Origin: Cerioporus squamosus
Lineage: Eukaryota; Basidiomycota; Agaricomycetes; Polyporales; Polyporaceae
NCBI GenBank assembly: GCA_022592435.1
Contig: JABYQS010000052.1
Location: 62,001-126,000 of the forward strand
Length of the DNA: 64,000 nt
Direction: 5' to 3'
Of the stretch, positions 46,890 through 58,723 are shown in pieces. The position numbers and the translations under genes were made by a program. The notes beneath the pieces are model-generated. The model did no database searches, had not been told where the DNA came from, and was given only the letters and a program-made list of their open reading frames with translations. Within the stretch, counting starts at the first letter, position 1. The number at the start of each line of letters is the position of its first letter.

Positions 46890-49800
46890 ATGCCTTCGAA
46901 ACGCACCTCCAACTCCATGGACATCATCGCCACCGTCAGCCCAGACGCTCCTGCAAGAGGGCGCAAGCGTTTTTTGTTCGATATCCGTAGTGCATCGCAG
47001 GCAGCGGAGCAAGGAGTCGAAGTGCAGGGATTGCGGTTGCTCAGTACGTCGTCGTTCTCTTACCATCTTGAAACCACCCTCGGAACTTGTCACCATCGCG
47101 ATGTGATCCATGCTTCGCCTTCAATGATGGAAACGCATGCTTTTGTCTATCACCTATCGTCTTACTCGACGGGATGCTATGAGGGTGGTTTCGAGACTGC
47201 TCTGCCCCTTGTGGTTTAGTTCCTGAACTCGTCCCTAGGCGTCGCACCCGGGGAAGAAGACGGCTCCTTTGACTGTGCCATTGCCCGTTCGGATGGTGAA
47301 TATGTCGCCACTCTGACCATCCTCGTCTCCGGTTAGTCTTTGTCGTTCTGGGTGGCACTCCTGACGTACTGAACCAGACCTCTCTCAGATGCTTCTGAGT
47401 ATCCTTCAGATCACACTTTCTTCTGTTCATCGCAAGACGATCTACCCGGATATGTGTCGCGGGTCACGGAGACTATCCATGAGGATAGCTCCTCCACTAT
47501 CCAGAAGACGCTGATGCGTCTGCTTGAGAGATTGGCCAAGGGCGTTGCCATGAGTAAGAAGATTGCTCAGAGTGATGATGAAGAAGATGATGAAGACGTT
47601 GAAGACGATGACGACGTCGGTGCGTACGATATGGACGATGACATGGGTATGATCGGCGCACAGCCCGGCAATAGCAAGTTCGACCGACCTATGCTCCAGC
47701 GGTATGTCTTCTCTTACTTTCCTTCTTCGCTGTATGTTGACGCAACGATATAGACATTTCAATGAGATCGTCGCCTACGGATACTGCCCGGGATATATCC
47801 CATTCGGCGTCGATGACTTCGCGCTGTCCGTCTCGTTGCCTGCAAAGTCACTCGCAGATACGATCTCTCCTCGCGCGCTCATGGCATGGGACAAGCACCT
47901 CCTGTCGCGCGCACAGTATCTGACCCTGCTCGTCTCTGGAGTCAGAGGCGTGTATCCGTTCGTCGAGCGTGATGCGACGTTTACCCAGTCTGCCCACTTT
48001 CACGGAGTGGCGCCGCAGTTCCGCGTGGGGTTGACTTTGGAATACAAGCCGTCGAAGGAAGATGCTACTGAGACAATCCGCAAGTTTGGCCTGAAGGAGG
48101 AGTACGACGCGCAGCCAGCCCCCGAGCCTGTCCAGGAGCCACTCTTCGGTGACGACGACTACCTTGATGATGAGGATCCGTTGGCGGAAGAAGTTGACGC
48201 TGTCAACGGCGAGCCCACTGAGGAAGCGGAGGAACAAGTCGCTGGGTTCCGCCCATTCAGTTTGAGCTCTTCACTAGAGAGTCTACTCAACGGACACTTT
48301 CTCCGCATATTGCAGCTTCGTATACAGTATGAGCTTGGGTGGGCTGGTGCTGAGGCGCTTTTGTGGGAAGTAGAGAAAACTCAACAGCCCGCTGGCGACA
48401 TTATACGGCTACGGGGAGAAGTATGCCGTTATGCTTTTCCGCAAACGCTAGATGCTGACCGGTTCTGCAGCACATTCGGGGCTCAGACGCGGCCGACCTG
48501 GAACTGTCGCGGAGCTACGTCCTGCCTGCAGACCCTCTTCTCGAACGCGACCCCGAGGAGCCCATCAATATCCTGCTGGTCGCGTTCTCATATCTCATCC
48601 GTCGCCTCACGGTACGTAGCGACCATCGCGATGAGCGTTGCTCAATGTACTTATCGTGCTCGTAGCTCTGCCCGCGCTACTGCTTGGTGTGCCACCAACC
48701 GCTGCAGGAGGACCTCGACGCTCTCAAGCCATACGTATGCAGCTCGAAGCTGTGTACTTACCAGTACTATACTCTCAACCGAGGGCCATCCCTAGAGGTC
48801 GGCGCTCTTGCTGTGCTTTCGCTTGTCGGTTGTTGACCACCGCGTTTGCAGTACGAGATCTGTGCTAATCCAGTGACCGTGGACCTGCTCGTCTCGCTGG
48901 CTTACGTAGCGCTAGCAGAAGGGGCGCCAGACGCACCTCTTCCAGTGGGCATGGGGCTGCGAGTCGACTGTCGGACCGCGCCTGCTGCGAACAGGGACAC
49001 CGACGGACTGTTCGATTTCGACAAACTTAGTCCCAACGACGTGAGCGCTCCCACGATGACGTGAACTATGCTGTGGCTCACCGTCGCTTTGCAGATGCGA
49101 GTCGCCACGATGCAGTTGATTGACAAGCTGCCACCAGTGAGCCTGGGTCTTCGCCTTCCGTAACGACCTACCATACTCACCGCGTCCGGTTAGATTGCTG
49201 ATATGAAGAAGCACCTTCAGCAACCTCGCAAAGCGGGGAGGGCGAAGCCTCGTCTACAGGACCTAGATAAGGCGGTCCCGGGAGCTGCTTGGTCCGTCCT
49301 GCGCTGGTGTGTTGCATCGTGCACAGCGCACTTGGAGGAGTTGCAGTCGGAGGACGATCAGGTGAAGAATATCGGTATGTGGTCGAGGGTGGCATCATCA
49401 GCATCTACGGGCACTAAGCACGTCGTCCTTGATAGGCTCCGATTGGAAGCAGTTCAGGTTCAGCGTCGGTGCGCCCGATGCCGAGGCGAAGTACCGACAG
49501 GCGGTCGAGCGGGCACAAGCGGAGAACCCGAGGGCTCGTCAGTACCCTTCGCTCTACGTGGGTCGAGTTCACTCCTCCAACTCGCGACCTGCTAACAGCT
49601 CGCCGTTGCGCAGGCTTTCCATGGGTCTCCGGCGAAGAACTGGCACTCGGTCTGGGCTTTGCATTCGGTACACAATTCACACGTGTTCTGATCATATTTC
49701 GCGCGGCAGATCATCCGTCACGGCCTGTGGTTCAAGAATGTCGCTCACGGGCGAGCGTACGGAGATGGTAAGTACTCATGCAAGCCCGTGCTATCGGTCT

Positions 49801-51442
49801 CTCACAAGTGTTGCAGGTGTATACTTCGCTAAGGACGGCGCTGTCTCGACGAGTAGCTACTCCGCGGGAGCACAGAGCTGCTGGCGAAACAGTGCTTCCC
49901 GCGTTACGAACTGCGTTGCACTTGCAGAAATCGTCAACCTTCCCAGCAAGTTCAAATCTACCAATCCGTACTTCGTGGTCGACAAGACAGAGTGGATCAT
50001 TTGGTACGTCCGTTGTCTATGTCTGACCGTGCGTGTGACTGATCAGCTCCCAGCCGGTATCTCATGGTCAGGGGAAGTGGATATGCGAACCCGAACGCAA
50101 GCACGGCACCTGCTCAACCTTTCTCTGTCCACCCCTTTTCCTATATGAACCAGCCTCCACCTCCCGAGGAGAACGTGGATACTTCCATCCCTTATGTCCC
50201 GTTGGACCCCAGCCACCCCCTCACTCTTGGCCAGAAGTGGATCCGCATACCCGAGCCGACGCATGCTCTGGAGAAGATAGTGGCGGCAAGACGTGAGGAG
50301 TTCATTCCTGTCAACTACGACGAAGACGACCTGTCTATCTTCGACGCCCTTCCGCCCGCGCAGCCGACGCAACCGGTTGAGGAGGACGCGGTGATGACGA
50401 TCGAGGACGACTGGGAGCACGACCGCGAGTGGGTCCTGAAAGCGATAGAACATCTCATCCCGCCGCCTACGGAGTCGTCCATCCAGGCGACGACGGCGCT
50501 GCAGAGAGAACTGAAGGCGCTCCTCAAGGAGCAGAAGACGGCGAAGAGCTTGAAGGATCTAGGATGGTTTATGCCCGAGGACCTGATCGGCGACAATCTG
50601 TACCAGTGGATTGTGGAGCTGCACTCGTTCGACAAGGATTTGCCTATCGCGAAGGACATGGAGAAGTGGTACGTCGCTCGTTCGATGGCGCGTAGCATGC
50701 ACACTGACGTCTTGACCTTCAGTGGCGTGAACTCGCTCGTGTTCGAGATACGTTTTCCGCGGGCTTCCCGCACGCTCCGCCGTTCTTCCGTATACTCAAG
50801 CCGCGCTTCTTGGGGTTCAGCCAGGTAGGCTCATATGCCAGTGAACATGGTCATCTCTGACGATATGTTATTCGCCAGGGTGGTGGCGGACATGTCACTC
50901 TCGGTGCGTTGACGCCACCCGGTGCTTTTGGTGTCGTGAAGTTGTTGCTAACCTTCGCATTCATACAGGAGGCTCGATGTGCATGGATCTCTTGACTGCT
51001 GATGGTGAGTTGATCGTCAACACTGTTGTCCACATATGGAGTCTCACCCCACGATGCACGCAGGCTGGCTGCCGAGTTACAGGTGTGTCGAGCGTCTGCT
51101 TCGTCACTGCGCTCACTGACCGTGTCATCTGTCTGTCACCAGCATCTCCGCGATCCTGCTCCAGATCAAGCTCGCCATCTCGAACCTGGATCCGAAGCCG
51201 GCGCGTTTGGCTCCTAACTGGGACTCGTAAGTGCTGATGCATGATCGTTCCCGAGGATGTGGACTGAAGGCACGTTTTTGTGTAGACCGTATGGGATGCA
51301 GGAGGCGATGGAAGGGTACAGGCGCGCTGCGAGGACCCATGGGTGGAAGGTGCGTTAGGCCTGACAGCCTGCACCTTTGGCGACTCTGACTCACAGTGCT
51401 GTCCTCCAGATTCCTCAGAGCTTCGATAGAATCGCTCGTTAG
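46890..51442 (+). CDS. PARP (ADP-ribosyltransferase) fused to a UBE2Q-type E2 domain, one frameshift
   Basis: Twenty-one exons, starting 46890-47043, 47239-47331, 47389-47701, 47754-48420 and ending with exon 21 at 51410-51442; about 1097 residues. After a conserved N-terminal half with an acidic linker and a Cys-rich stretch (C-P-R-Y-C-L-V-C-H-Q) comes a PARP catalytic domain: A-F-H-G-S-P-A-K-N-W-H-S-I-I-R-H-G-L, A-Y-G-D-G-V-Y-F-A-K, and I-I-C-R-Y-L-M-V. The triad reads H-Y-Y, which in PARP6/8/16-type enzymes goes with mono-ADP-ribosylation. The C-terminal 250 residues form a ubiquitin-conjugating fold like UBE2Q, with the active Cys in H-V-T-L-G-G-S-M-C-M-D-L-L-T. It may couple ADP-ribosylation and ubiquitin transfer, probably in nucleus or cytosol. 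At 50755-50763 one base seems missing: the E2 motif F-P-H-A-P-P-F-F-R-I-L-K-P continues in the next frame. Confidence 0.85.
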
Positions 51443-51771
51443 CGGCTGCCTCGCCACGCGAACGTGTTCACATAGACTCGAAGGTTGAGGTCACCGGTAA
51501 CCTCATATCCACGATGTGTCATGTATTTGTATCAATGTACAGTTGCTCGAGCTCGTTATACACATGGGGCAGTCGATGGGAGCGTGCTGGATCGTGCGAA
51601 GCAAAGGACGTAGAGACTCAACGAAAAGACCGAACAAGTGAGAGGTAGGGTATAAGCAAGATTCCAAGCACATGTGCCACTCGCCAAACGATCGAGACAA
51701 TATTCTGCGAAGTCGGCGGTCCGATACGCACACGGTGGAGCAGAGTGAGGAGTGAACCTGTCGCACTGCGA
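51443..51771. other. Tail-to-tail intergenic region
   Basis: Shared 3' region of two convergent genes; nothing else seen. Confidence 0.5.
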
Positions 51772-53183
51772 TCAGCACTTGTCGCGCACATCGAATGCGA
51801 GCATATTGCGCGAGGAGAGGAGAGGCAGGCGCTCTCTGATGCTGTCCACAACCTTCCAGCACCGCTCTCTGGTGAACGTATTCTCGAGCCTGACGACTTC
51901 GCAAATGACCGTCAGATTCTTGAACCTCGGAACGGACAGCACCTTGTCCAGGGCATGCCAGTCAAGGTCCTCCAACAACAGCTTCGGTTCCTGAAGCGGC
52001 CCGTTGCCGAAGACCAAGGGGTTCGCGTGGCCGGCGTTGAAGTGGGGAATCATGTCAATCCGGACTTGTCGCACGCAGCTAGGAAGATGGGCGAGGAGGT
52101 CGACGGCGGTGCTGAAGGCCTCTCGTCCTCTGCGATGGTCCTCGCTGCTGTTATGGTCGAGAGTGAGTGTGAAGGCGTCGAGAGTCGTGCAGTTCTGGAG
52201 GCGCAGCGCTTGCCAGTCCCTCTTTGTGTCTCCTAGAAGAGGCGCTCTGTCAGCGACGCGAGTCTGAAGAAACGTTATGGTTACGCACTGATCTGAGCCG
52301 GAACGGGGGGTAGATTGGTGTTGAGTGCAGCCAGGGCACCCAGTCCCAGCGCAAAAGCATGCACACGTTCGTCGGGCGCCACCAGCCTGTGGGATGGCTT
52401 GATTGATACACGGTGGAGCTGGGCACCGAGGGCGGCGAACACCTTTCCGAGCTGCTTGATCTCTGCCCAAGACGAACCAGCGTCCTCTATAGAGATGCTG
52501 CGGACAGAGCCCCAGAACGGGCGGGACCACGGATGGCAGAGTCGGGCCATAAACTTCAGCGGGAGGGATCCTAAGGTGAGGTTGGCGATCTGAACGTGGG
52601 ATGGAAGCATGAGTGCGATGCGACTCTCGAGGTCGTCGAGGTCGTTGAGGTTTCGAACCATACTAGAGACTCGCCACGTGGAGAGGTGCAGGTTGCTGAT
52701 GCCGCTGAAGAAGCCGAGCAGGCGGAAGAAGACGTCGACGCCCTCTTTGATGACGTTGCACTCTGTGATGCGCAAGCTGTCGAGAGACGGCGCAATGGGC
52801 ATAGACGTGACTTCATGGTCGGACGGCGACTTGGAGATGTAGACGCCGCTGATCTCGAGCGTGCGCAAGTTTGTGAGGGGCTTCAGGAGCGCTTCCAGGT
52901 CGGCGAAGCCGATCCCGCGGTAGCCGGACAAAGAGAAGTGTGCGACGTGTTGGACAATGTTGTCCTTTGACGAGAGGAACGCAACCAACTCGCTGAAAGG
53001 ACACTTCTCTGGAGAGGCTGACATGGTGGAGAAGAGATGGAATCTGGCAGCGGGTTCCCAGTCCTTGTGTACCAACGAACAGGTTTTGAGGGCCTTGCGG
53101 TTGGCGTGTAGATGGTCGATGATTGCGTCTGTGATCTCCACAGGCGTCCTCTGTCCGTCCTTGCTTGAGCGCATCCTACCCAT
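51772..53183 (-). CDS. F-box domain protein with leucine-rich C-terminal half
   Basis: Two minus-strand exons, 53183-52289 and 52232-51772 (GTGCGT donor, 56-nt intron), 451 residues. The F-box reads T-P-V-E-I-T-D-A-I-I-D-H-L-H, A-L-K-T-C-S-L-V-H-K-D-W, R-F-H-L-F. Afterwards come regularly spaced leucine segments (L-T-N-L-R-T-L-E-I-S-G-V-Y-I, F-S-G-I-S-N-L-H-L-S). A second ATG four codons in (M-R-S-S) is possible as the start. Likely an SCF substrate adaptor; target unknown. It is the closest relative in the window to the pseudogene at 44902-45660 and shares its general plan with 8313-9796. Confidence 0.88.
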
Positions 53184-54044
53184 TAATGAGCGTATGAACA
53201 GCGGGGAGATTAGCTCATGGTCATACCTGGAAGTATTTGTCGGTAAGTTGAGGCGACGGGGTCAGCGTAGGACACGTTTAGATTAGCTACAGCCGTGCTG
53301 GCATTAGAGGTGTACATACTTTTGCTACAGAATAAATACTCACTGTGCCACCGCGAGTGGGAGGAGGGGGAAGGACAGTGCTCGTCGCCGGGGAGCCCGC
53401 CTCACTGGAGGGACGGACAAAGGAAAGTCAGCGACGGTCTCACGAGTTCCCCTCACGGGTCTTTCCGCTCGGCCACGCGTTCCTCGAGCTTCTCCCGTCC
53501 TTATCAGTTGCATACTCATCTTCGTATACGGCGCGATATAGGGGCAGACGGGGAGTGGACAAGTAGTCTTGAAGGACGAAACCTGAGCAGCTACGTATGT
53601 CAGTGCCAGAGATATTGAACGCTAGACCTTTTCCACTGTTTAGCATTGACTCACCTAGTTGTCTGGCCGTGTGCAATGTACCGTAGTACTACCTGCACGT
53701 GGCGTCTTCTCTTCATCCTGCGCAAGCAGGGAGGTGGGAGGGTGCTTGAAAGGTACTACTTCAAATGCCAGTTGAAATGGACGGCTACACCAAAAATGGT
53801 AAGGTAGACGCCAAAATGCTCGTGCGTAGCTCCAGCGCTTCACTGCTTGTCCAGGTCCTTCAGTCCTCGTTCAGTGTCAACATCTCATTCATCGCCATCT
53901 GTCCGTATTGAATCGCATCTATCTGTCTAATACAGTGTTCTGAAAGGAGGGCAAGGTCAGGTCTAGTGGGAAGGCGCACACTGCTAGTAGGACTGGAATC
54001 AGGTTAGTGGATCGTTCAGTTCATGACATGCACAACAGCTCGTT
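53184..54044. other. Intergenic region
   Basis: Promoter side of the F-box gene and 3' side of CC3. No gene recognised. Confidence 0.5.
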
Positions 54045-55502
54045 CTACTCCTCATCCGAACGCCCAGAGTTCGACATTTCATCCCATAGTTGCTCCAGCA
54101 TGCTCTTCAAGACGACCTTGGGCTTTCGGAGCAGCGTCGCCTGGATACCCTCCGCCTTCTTTTCCTCCCTCATCAACCCTAGCTGAGTCGTGCAGAGCAC
54201 CTGCCCGACAGACGGCGGCGTCTTCGGATTGGTCCATTCGTCGTCCATTGTGACTGGATCGAAGGACAGTGTCGGGGACCACGACGACGGCGATGAGATC
54301 ACAGGACAGTATGGTCTCGCCTGTGATCTGCTGGAACTCGAGTGTACGTTCTGCTATCTCGCGAAGTCGAGACACAAACGCCTTCCTGACCGTGGTATAC
54401 ACGGCCTCGGGCGGACCAGACACGCGACACGCGACGAGCACATCGCCGGTGAGTCTCGCAAGCTTCTTGGTGTGTCGTTCAAGCACCGCATCTCCTACTC
54501 CGCCAATTGTCTTCGCGCTTTCGCGACACAAGGCTCGCCATCGGCCTGCGACCGACTGGGGTGCTGGGTGGAGATCTGTTATGAGAATTTCCTCGCGTGA
54601 CGAGCATACTCGAGGTACGTACCTCGTCGTCGCACCTCCACGTACAATTTGTGAAGGTGCCCCTCAGGGTCATAGTGACCAAGGTCCCAACTCATGGCCA
54701 ACCATCGCACGTACATCGTCAAGCTCGCCTGCAGCGCAGTCTGCACCAGAACGGGGTCGTGTGTGTGGTCGATCGAACGCAGGGCCGAGAGGATGTGAGG
54801 TCCGAGCCACCCGTCCCGCTCCAGCTTCCGCGCAGCTTGTTCAGCTGCGTCGATGTCTTCACTGCCGTAGCGGAACTGCGGAGCTTCAGCGATGGACGCC
54901 GCAGTCTGGAAGACCTTCGAGTTCAGCGCGTCGACCGCGCGCAGGATCTCGCTGTCGGAGACGTCGTCTGCCTTCGCCAGGAACGCCTGCGCCTCCTTGA
55001 GCTCGGAGGTGCGCGTCTCTAGGATAGCGGCTGTGACGCGTCGCTCCTTCTCGAGGTGGGCGTTCGCGCGCTGCAGCTCTGAGAGCGTCGTTGCGCTACG
55101 TTTGGCGTTGCCCTCGGCCTCGCTCAGACGAGCTCGGAGCTGCGAGATCTCGGTGCGCGCGCTCTCACATTGCTCCTTCCACTTCCTCCCGCTCTCTTTC
55201 TCCCTGTCCAAGTGCCCCCGAAGCTCCTCTATCGCCTGCCATCGTCGATCGAGCTCCTGGTCTTTGGCCTCTAACGCGCCCTTGACGGCTGCAACATCGA
55301 TGCGCTGGTCCTGGTACCTGTGGCGGGTGCTTCTGGGCGAGGGTTGACCATCTGGCTCACTTGTGCCCCGTATGCTGGCCCTAATCCTCCGAAAGCCGTC
55401 GATCATGTGGTAGAGGATGAAGCGGTAGAACGAGAGGAGTAGTCGGCAAAGATGTAGGGTGAAGTGGTAGACTGAAAGGAATGGTCGCAGAAGAACGTTC
55501 AT
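54045..55502 (-). CDS. Coiled-coil protein of the Hsp70-linked family (CC3), one frameshift
   Basis: Two minus-strand exons, 55502-54623 and 54563-54045 (GTACGT donor, 59-nt intron), about 466 residues after bridging a shift. The first ATG in frame is 55502. The N-terminus is strikingly hydrophobic (L-L-R-P-F-L-S-V-Y-H-F-T-L-H-L, L-L-L-S-F-Y-R-F-I-L-Y), followed by a coiled coil (about residues 70-180), family blocks A-F-L-A-K-A-D-D-V-S-D-S-E-I and L-V-Q-T-A-L-Q-A, and the phase-1 intron before A-P-Q-S-V-A-G-R-W-R-A-L. Near 54258-54278 the frame changes: D-L-I-A-V-V-V-V-P-D is upstream, while L-S-F-D-P-V-T-M-D-D-E-W and L-C-T-T-Q-L-G-L-M-R-E-E lie in another frame. Otherwise preserved. Head-to-head with Hsp70-like B. 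Confidence 0.82.
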
Positions 55503-55737
55503 GGTCCAGGGCAGAGTTGCGCGAATTCCGTTCGGTTTCGACACTTATCCACACGCCACGACTCACCCGAAGGCTGTCCGACCCTCGGGTCTTCCATCTG
55601 CCTTGCAGCACGTATTCGGGCGTGTATGTCGTTCCATCGCATGCTCAGCTCGTTGTGGGGCCCGACTGCCCACGCTATAGGCTTCCACCACGCCTTGGCC
55701 GGGCGGTCGTTCATTTGCAGGCCAAAGAAGGTTGAGG

Positions 55738-55745
55738 TGCGGTAG
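55738..55745 (+). promoter_or_regulatory. Shared motif, site B1 (weaker)
   Basis: TGCGGTAG preceded by GG rather than GC, so it keeps only the 8-bp core of the motif. Confidence 0.45.
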
Positions 55746-55793
55746 CCACCATGCATCCACGTTGAAGGCCCTTTGTCTGACCCCTGATACAGA

Positions 55794-55804
55794 CTACCGC
55801 AGCA
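55794..55804 (-). promoter_or_regulatory. Shared motif, site B2
   Basis: CTACCGCAGCA on plus, i.e. TGCTGCGGTAG on minus, identical over 11 bp to site A1. Confidence 0.6.
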
Positions 55805-55922
55805 CAGGCACCCAAGAGCGGTCTCAGCGAGTCTCTCTACTCGTTTTAAACCCCTCGGTATTTCTCACCCAATTCCTGCACAACCTCCCCTCCTCGAATC
55901 TTCAACCGTGCCGAGCTTTCCA

Positions 55923-58408
55923 ATGGCGCCTGTCAAACCTTACGTCGGCACGACTCGCAAACTTGCCCTTGGCATCGACGTCGGTACCACCTACTCGGGG
56001 ATCTCGTACGCGATTCTCGACCCCGGGGAGATCCCCAAGATTCAAGGAGTCACTCGGTAGCTCAAGTACACTTACAACGTCATCGAGTCATTGCTAACGC
56101 AGCGTTGTATATTGTAGATTTCCGGGACAGGAGAACGCTGCGGGTGACTCGAAGATCCCCACCATCTTGTATTATCGTCCAGACGGTACTGTGCACTCGG
56201 CGGGTGCGGAGGCCGCGGTGCCAGGGATAGAGCTGGATGCCGAGGATGAAGACCTCTTCCTCTCGAAGTGGTGCGTTTCACTGTTACTGCTCCACGCTGT
56301 TCGCGCCACTCAGCCTGCCGTCCGCTCTAGGTTCAAACTCCACCTCCGTCCTGAGCATCTAGACTCCGATGAAGTCAATCGACGCGATCTCCCGCCGCTT
56401 CCCCCGGGCAAGACCGTCGTCCAGGTGTTTGCGGATTTCCTTGGATATCTTCTCCTGCGCGCGTCGGTACATCACCGACACTCATGCCAATGGCGAGAGC
56501 CTCTGGAACTCCTTGCAGGATCAGATCGACTTCGTGCTCTCCCACCCGAACGGATGGGAGGGCCTGCAGCAGGGCAAGATGCGCCAGGCCGCCGTGCTGG
56601 CTGGACTGGTTCCCGACAATGCTGCGGGCCACGCGCGGATCCACTTCGTCACCGAAGGAGAGGCCAGCTTGCATTTCTGCGTGCAGAGCGGTCTGACCTC
56701 GGAGTCGATCGAGGTGCGTCCTAGTGTGTTCTGTGAAGGGTCCCTAGGGGTTTCTGACGTGGTTGTCCCCAGACGGGCGAGAGCGTCATGATTGTTGATG
56801 CGGGAGGAGGTACCGTCGATATCAGCAGCTATTCATTCACATCAACGACGCCTATATCCGTTGAGGAGGTCGCGACTGCCGAGTGTAAGTCCGTCTTCCT
56901 TCTTTGTTAGTCTGACTGACGCCGTCTCCAGGTATCATGCAGGGCTCGACGAGAGTGAACGTCAGAGCCGAGAAGTTCTTGAAGGGTACGCACACATTAC
57001 AGCATCACCAGGACAGGTACTGAACGAAGATTTACCACTAGAACGTCTGAAGACCTCGGCGTATGGCAACGAAGAGGACATCAAGACGATGCTCGACTAC
57101 TTCGACAAGTTCACCAAGCCCGTCTTCAAGGACTCGAACGAGACTTCGTACATCAAGTTTGGCTCGATGGGCTGTAACGATCCCCAAGCCAAGATCCGTC
57201 GCGGCCAGCTCCAGCTCTCCGGGTATGTGATCCCTCAATACTTGCTATCCTCCTCTTAGAATATCCCCTCAGGGGGAGATGGCTCCGTTCTTCCAACCGG
57301 CGTTGGACAGCATCGTGGCGACTGTGCAGCGGCAGCGGCAGACTGCGTCTCATCCGATCAAGGTCAAGAACTTGAGTTGATAGCACGATGCGAGGCATCA
57401 AGTGACCCGTGTTTCTTTACAGACCGTCTTCCTCGTCGGCGGTTTCGCTGCGAGCCCCTGGCTGTACCATGGTCTCCAGAAGACCCTTCAAGACCGCGGC
57501 ATGACGCTTTGCCGACCGGACACTCATACGTATGTCGCTTCCTGGTACCTATCGCCGCCGCTTCTCTCACGTTCATCATCTGCACGCAGGAGCAAGGCCG
57601 TCTCTGAGGGTGCCGTGTCCTTCTACCTAGATCGCTTCGTCTCCGCTCGCGTCATCAGGACAACTTACGGCGTTGCCTGCAACCACGACTATGTTCCCAA
57701 CGACCCTGAGCACGCCACCCGTACCCTCTGGAGGATCATCCGCCCGTCCGGTCGTGTCGTCCTCCCGAACGGATTCTCACCTATTTTGACCAAGGTTTGT
57801 CACCGCTTTGTATTTGACGCGCTGCAGCGAATCACTGATGGGGTCCAATAGGGCACGCGTGTTCGCGAGCACCAGGAAATGTCGCGCTGCTACTTCAGGG
57901 AAGCTCGCGAGCAGAAAACGCTGAACAAGATTTCAACGTCGATCACCTGCTACAAGGGCAACTTATCGGAGCCGCACTGGATGGATGTGGAGTCAGGTAC
58001 AGTCTAGTCGTGCAGCCGCGTGACGGGTTTCTCCAGGTAATGCTGACATCGCTTGGTCAGAGCTTTACACGCCGCTGTGCACGATTCGTGCGGATACGTC
58101 CAAGGTCGCGAGGACTCCGCGGGAGGGCTCGAACGGGACGTACTACGTTCAAGTGTACAACATCATCCTGCAGTGCGGTCTGACCGAGTTGAAGGCTCAG
58201 ATCAGCTGGACCGAGGATGTGAGTCAACAGTTCGTGCTGGTCCCATTGCTTACGCGCTCATCATGCTGGTTCTTTGTTCTTTGTAGGGAGAGGAGAAGCG
58301 GTACGTACCCTCAGTTTGCATTTGAGGGTGATTCTCTGATGGAAACAACCATATCGCAGAGGGCCGGCGACGATCGTCTATGACGACGAGCTGGAGGAGT
58401 ATCATTAA
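55923..58408 (+). CDS. HSPA12-like Hsp70 family ATPase B, frameshifted
   Basis: Thirteen exons as in its paralogues: 55923-56056, 56118-56270, 56331-56713, 56773-56884, 56932-56985, 57042-57222, exon 7 ending 57362, 57423-57529, 57590-57794, 57852-57996, 58061-58218, 58287-58300, 58360-58408; about 595 residues if repaired. Nucleotide-binding motifs are present: I-D-V-G-T-T-Y-S-G, I-V-D-A-G-G-G-T-V-D-I-S-S-Y, V-F-L-V-G-G-F-A-A-S-P-W-L-Y. Exon 3 is 383 nt against 385 in A and C, and the frame shifts at 56445-56456. Exon 7 is one base short if the acceptor is at 57272 (a run of five G), or uses a 37-nt intron ending at 57259. The C-terminal part is well kept, so decay is recent or only apparent. 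Head-to-head with CC3; tail-to-tail with CC4. Confidence 0.82.
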
Positions 58409-58723
58409 TTGACCAACTGTGCTGCATCGAAGACCGACGTGCTTCCGGTGACGTCATGTATAACGTATCATATCTCTACATCTCTGCGATTGCTACTGCG
58501 CTCACAGACGTAAGCACCTTACATGTCACAGACAGGTATGGCGGAAAATGAGACCGAAATACGGATTCATGTTAGATGACGAGGGCTGCATCCAAGGCCC
58601 GGAAACACGATCTCGATGTTCGCTGCATTACAGGCCAAGAGTAGAAGAACGTTCGTCCTACGAGGTGAGCCCCGATGATTGTGAGTTTTTGACGGCTGAC
58701 AACGCTAGTTTAATCGAGAACCT
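58409..58723. other. Tail-to-tail region between Hsp70-like B and CC4
   Basis: Convergent 3' regions; the gene order suggests a tandem copy boundary of a 4.5-5 kb unit near here. No further feature seen. Confidence 0.45.

Larger units (their letters stand above)
55503..55922. promoter_or_regulatory. Bidirectional promoter, Hsp70-like B / CC3
   Basis: 420 bp between the start codons, with two copies of the shared motif core (55738-55745 on plus, 55794-55804 on minus). Confidence 0.7.
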
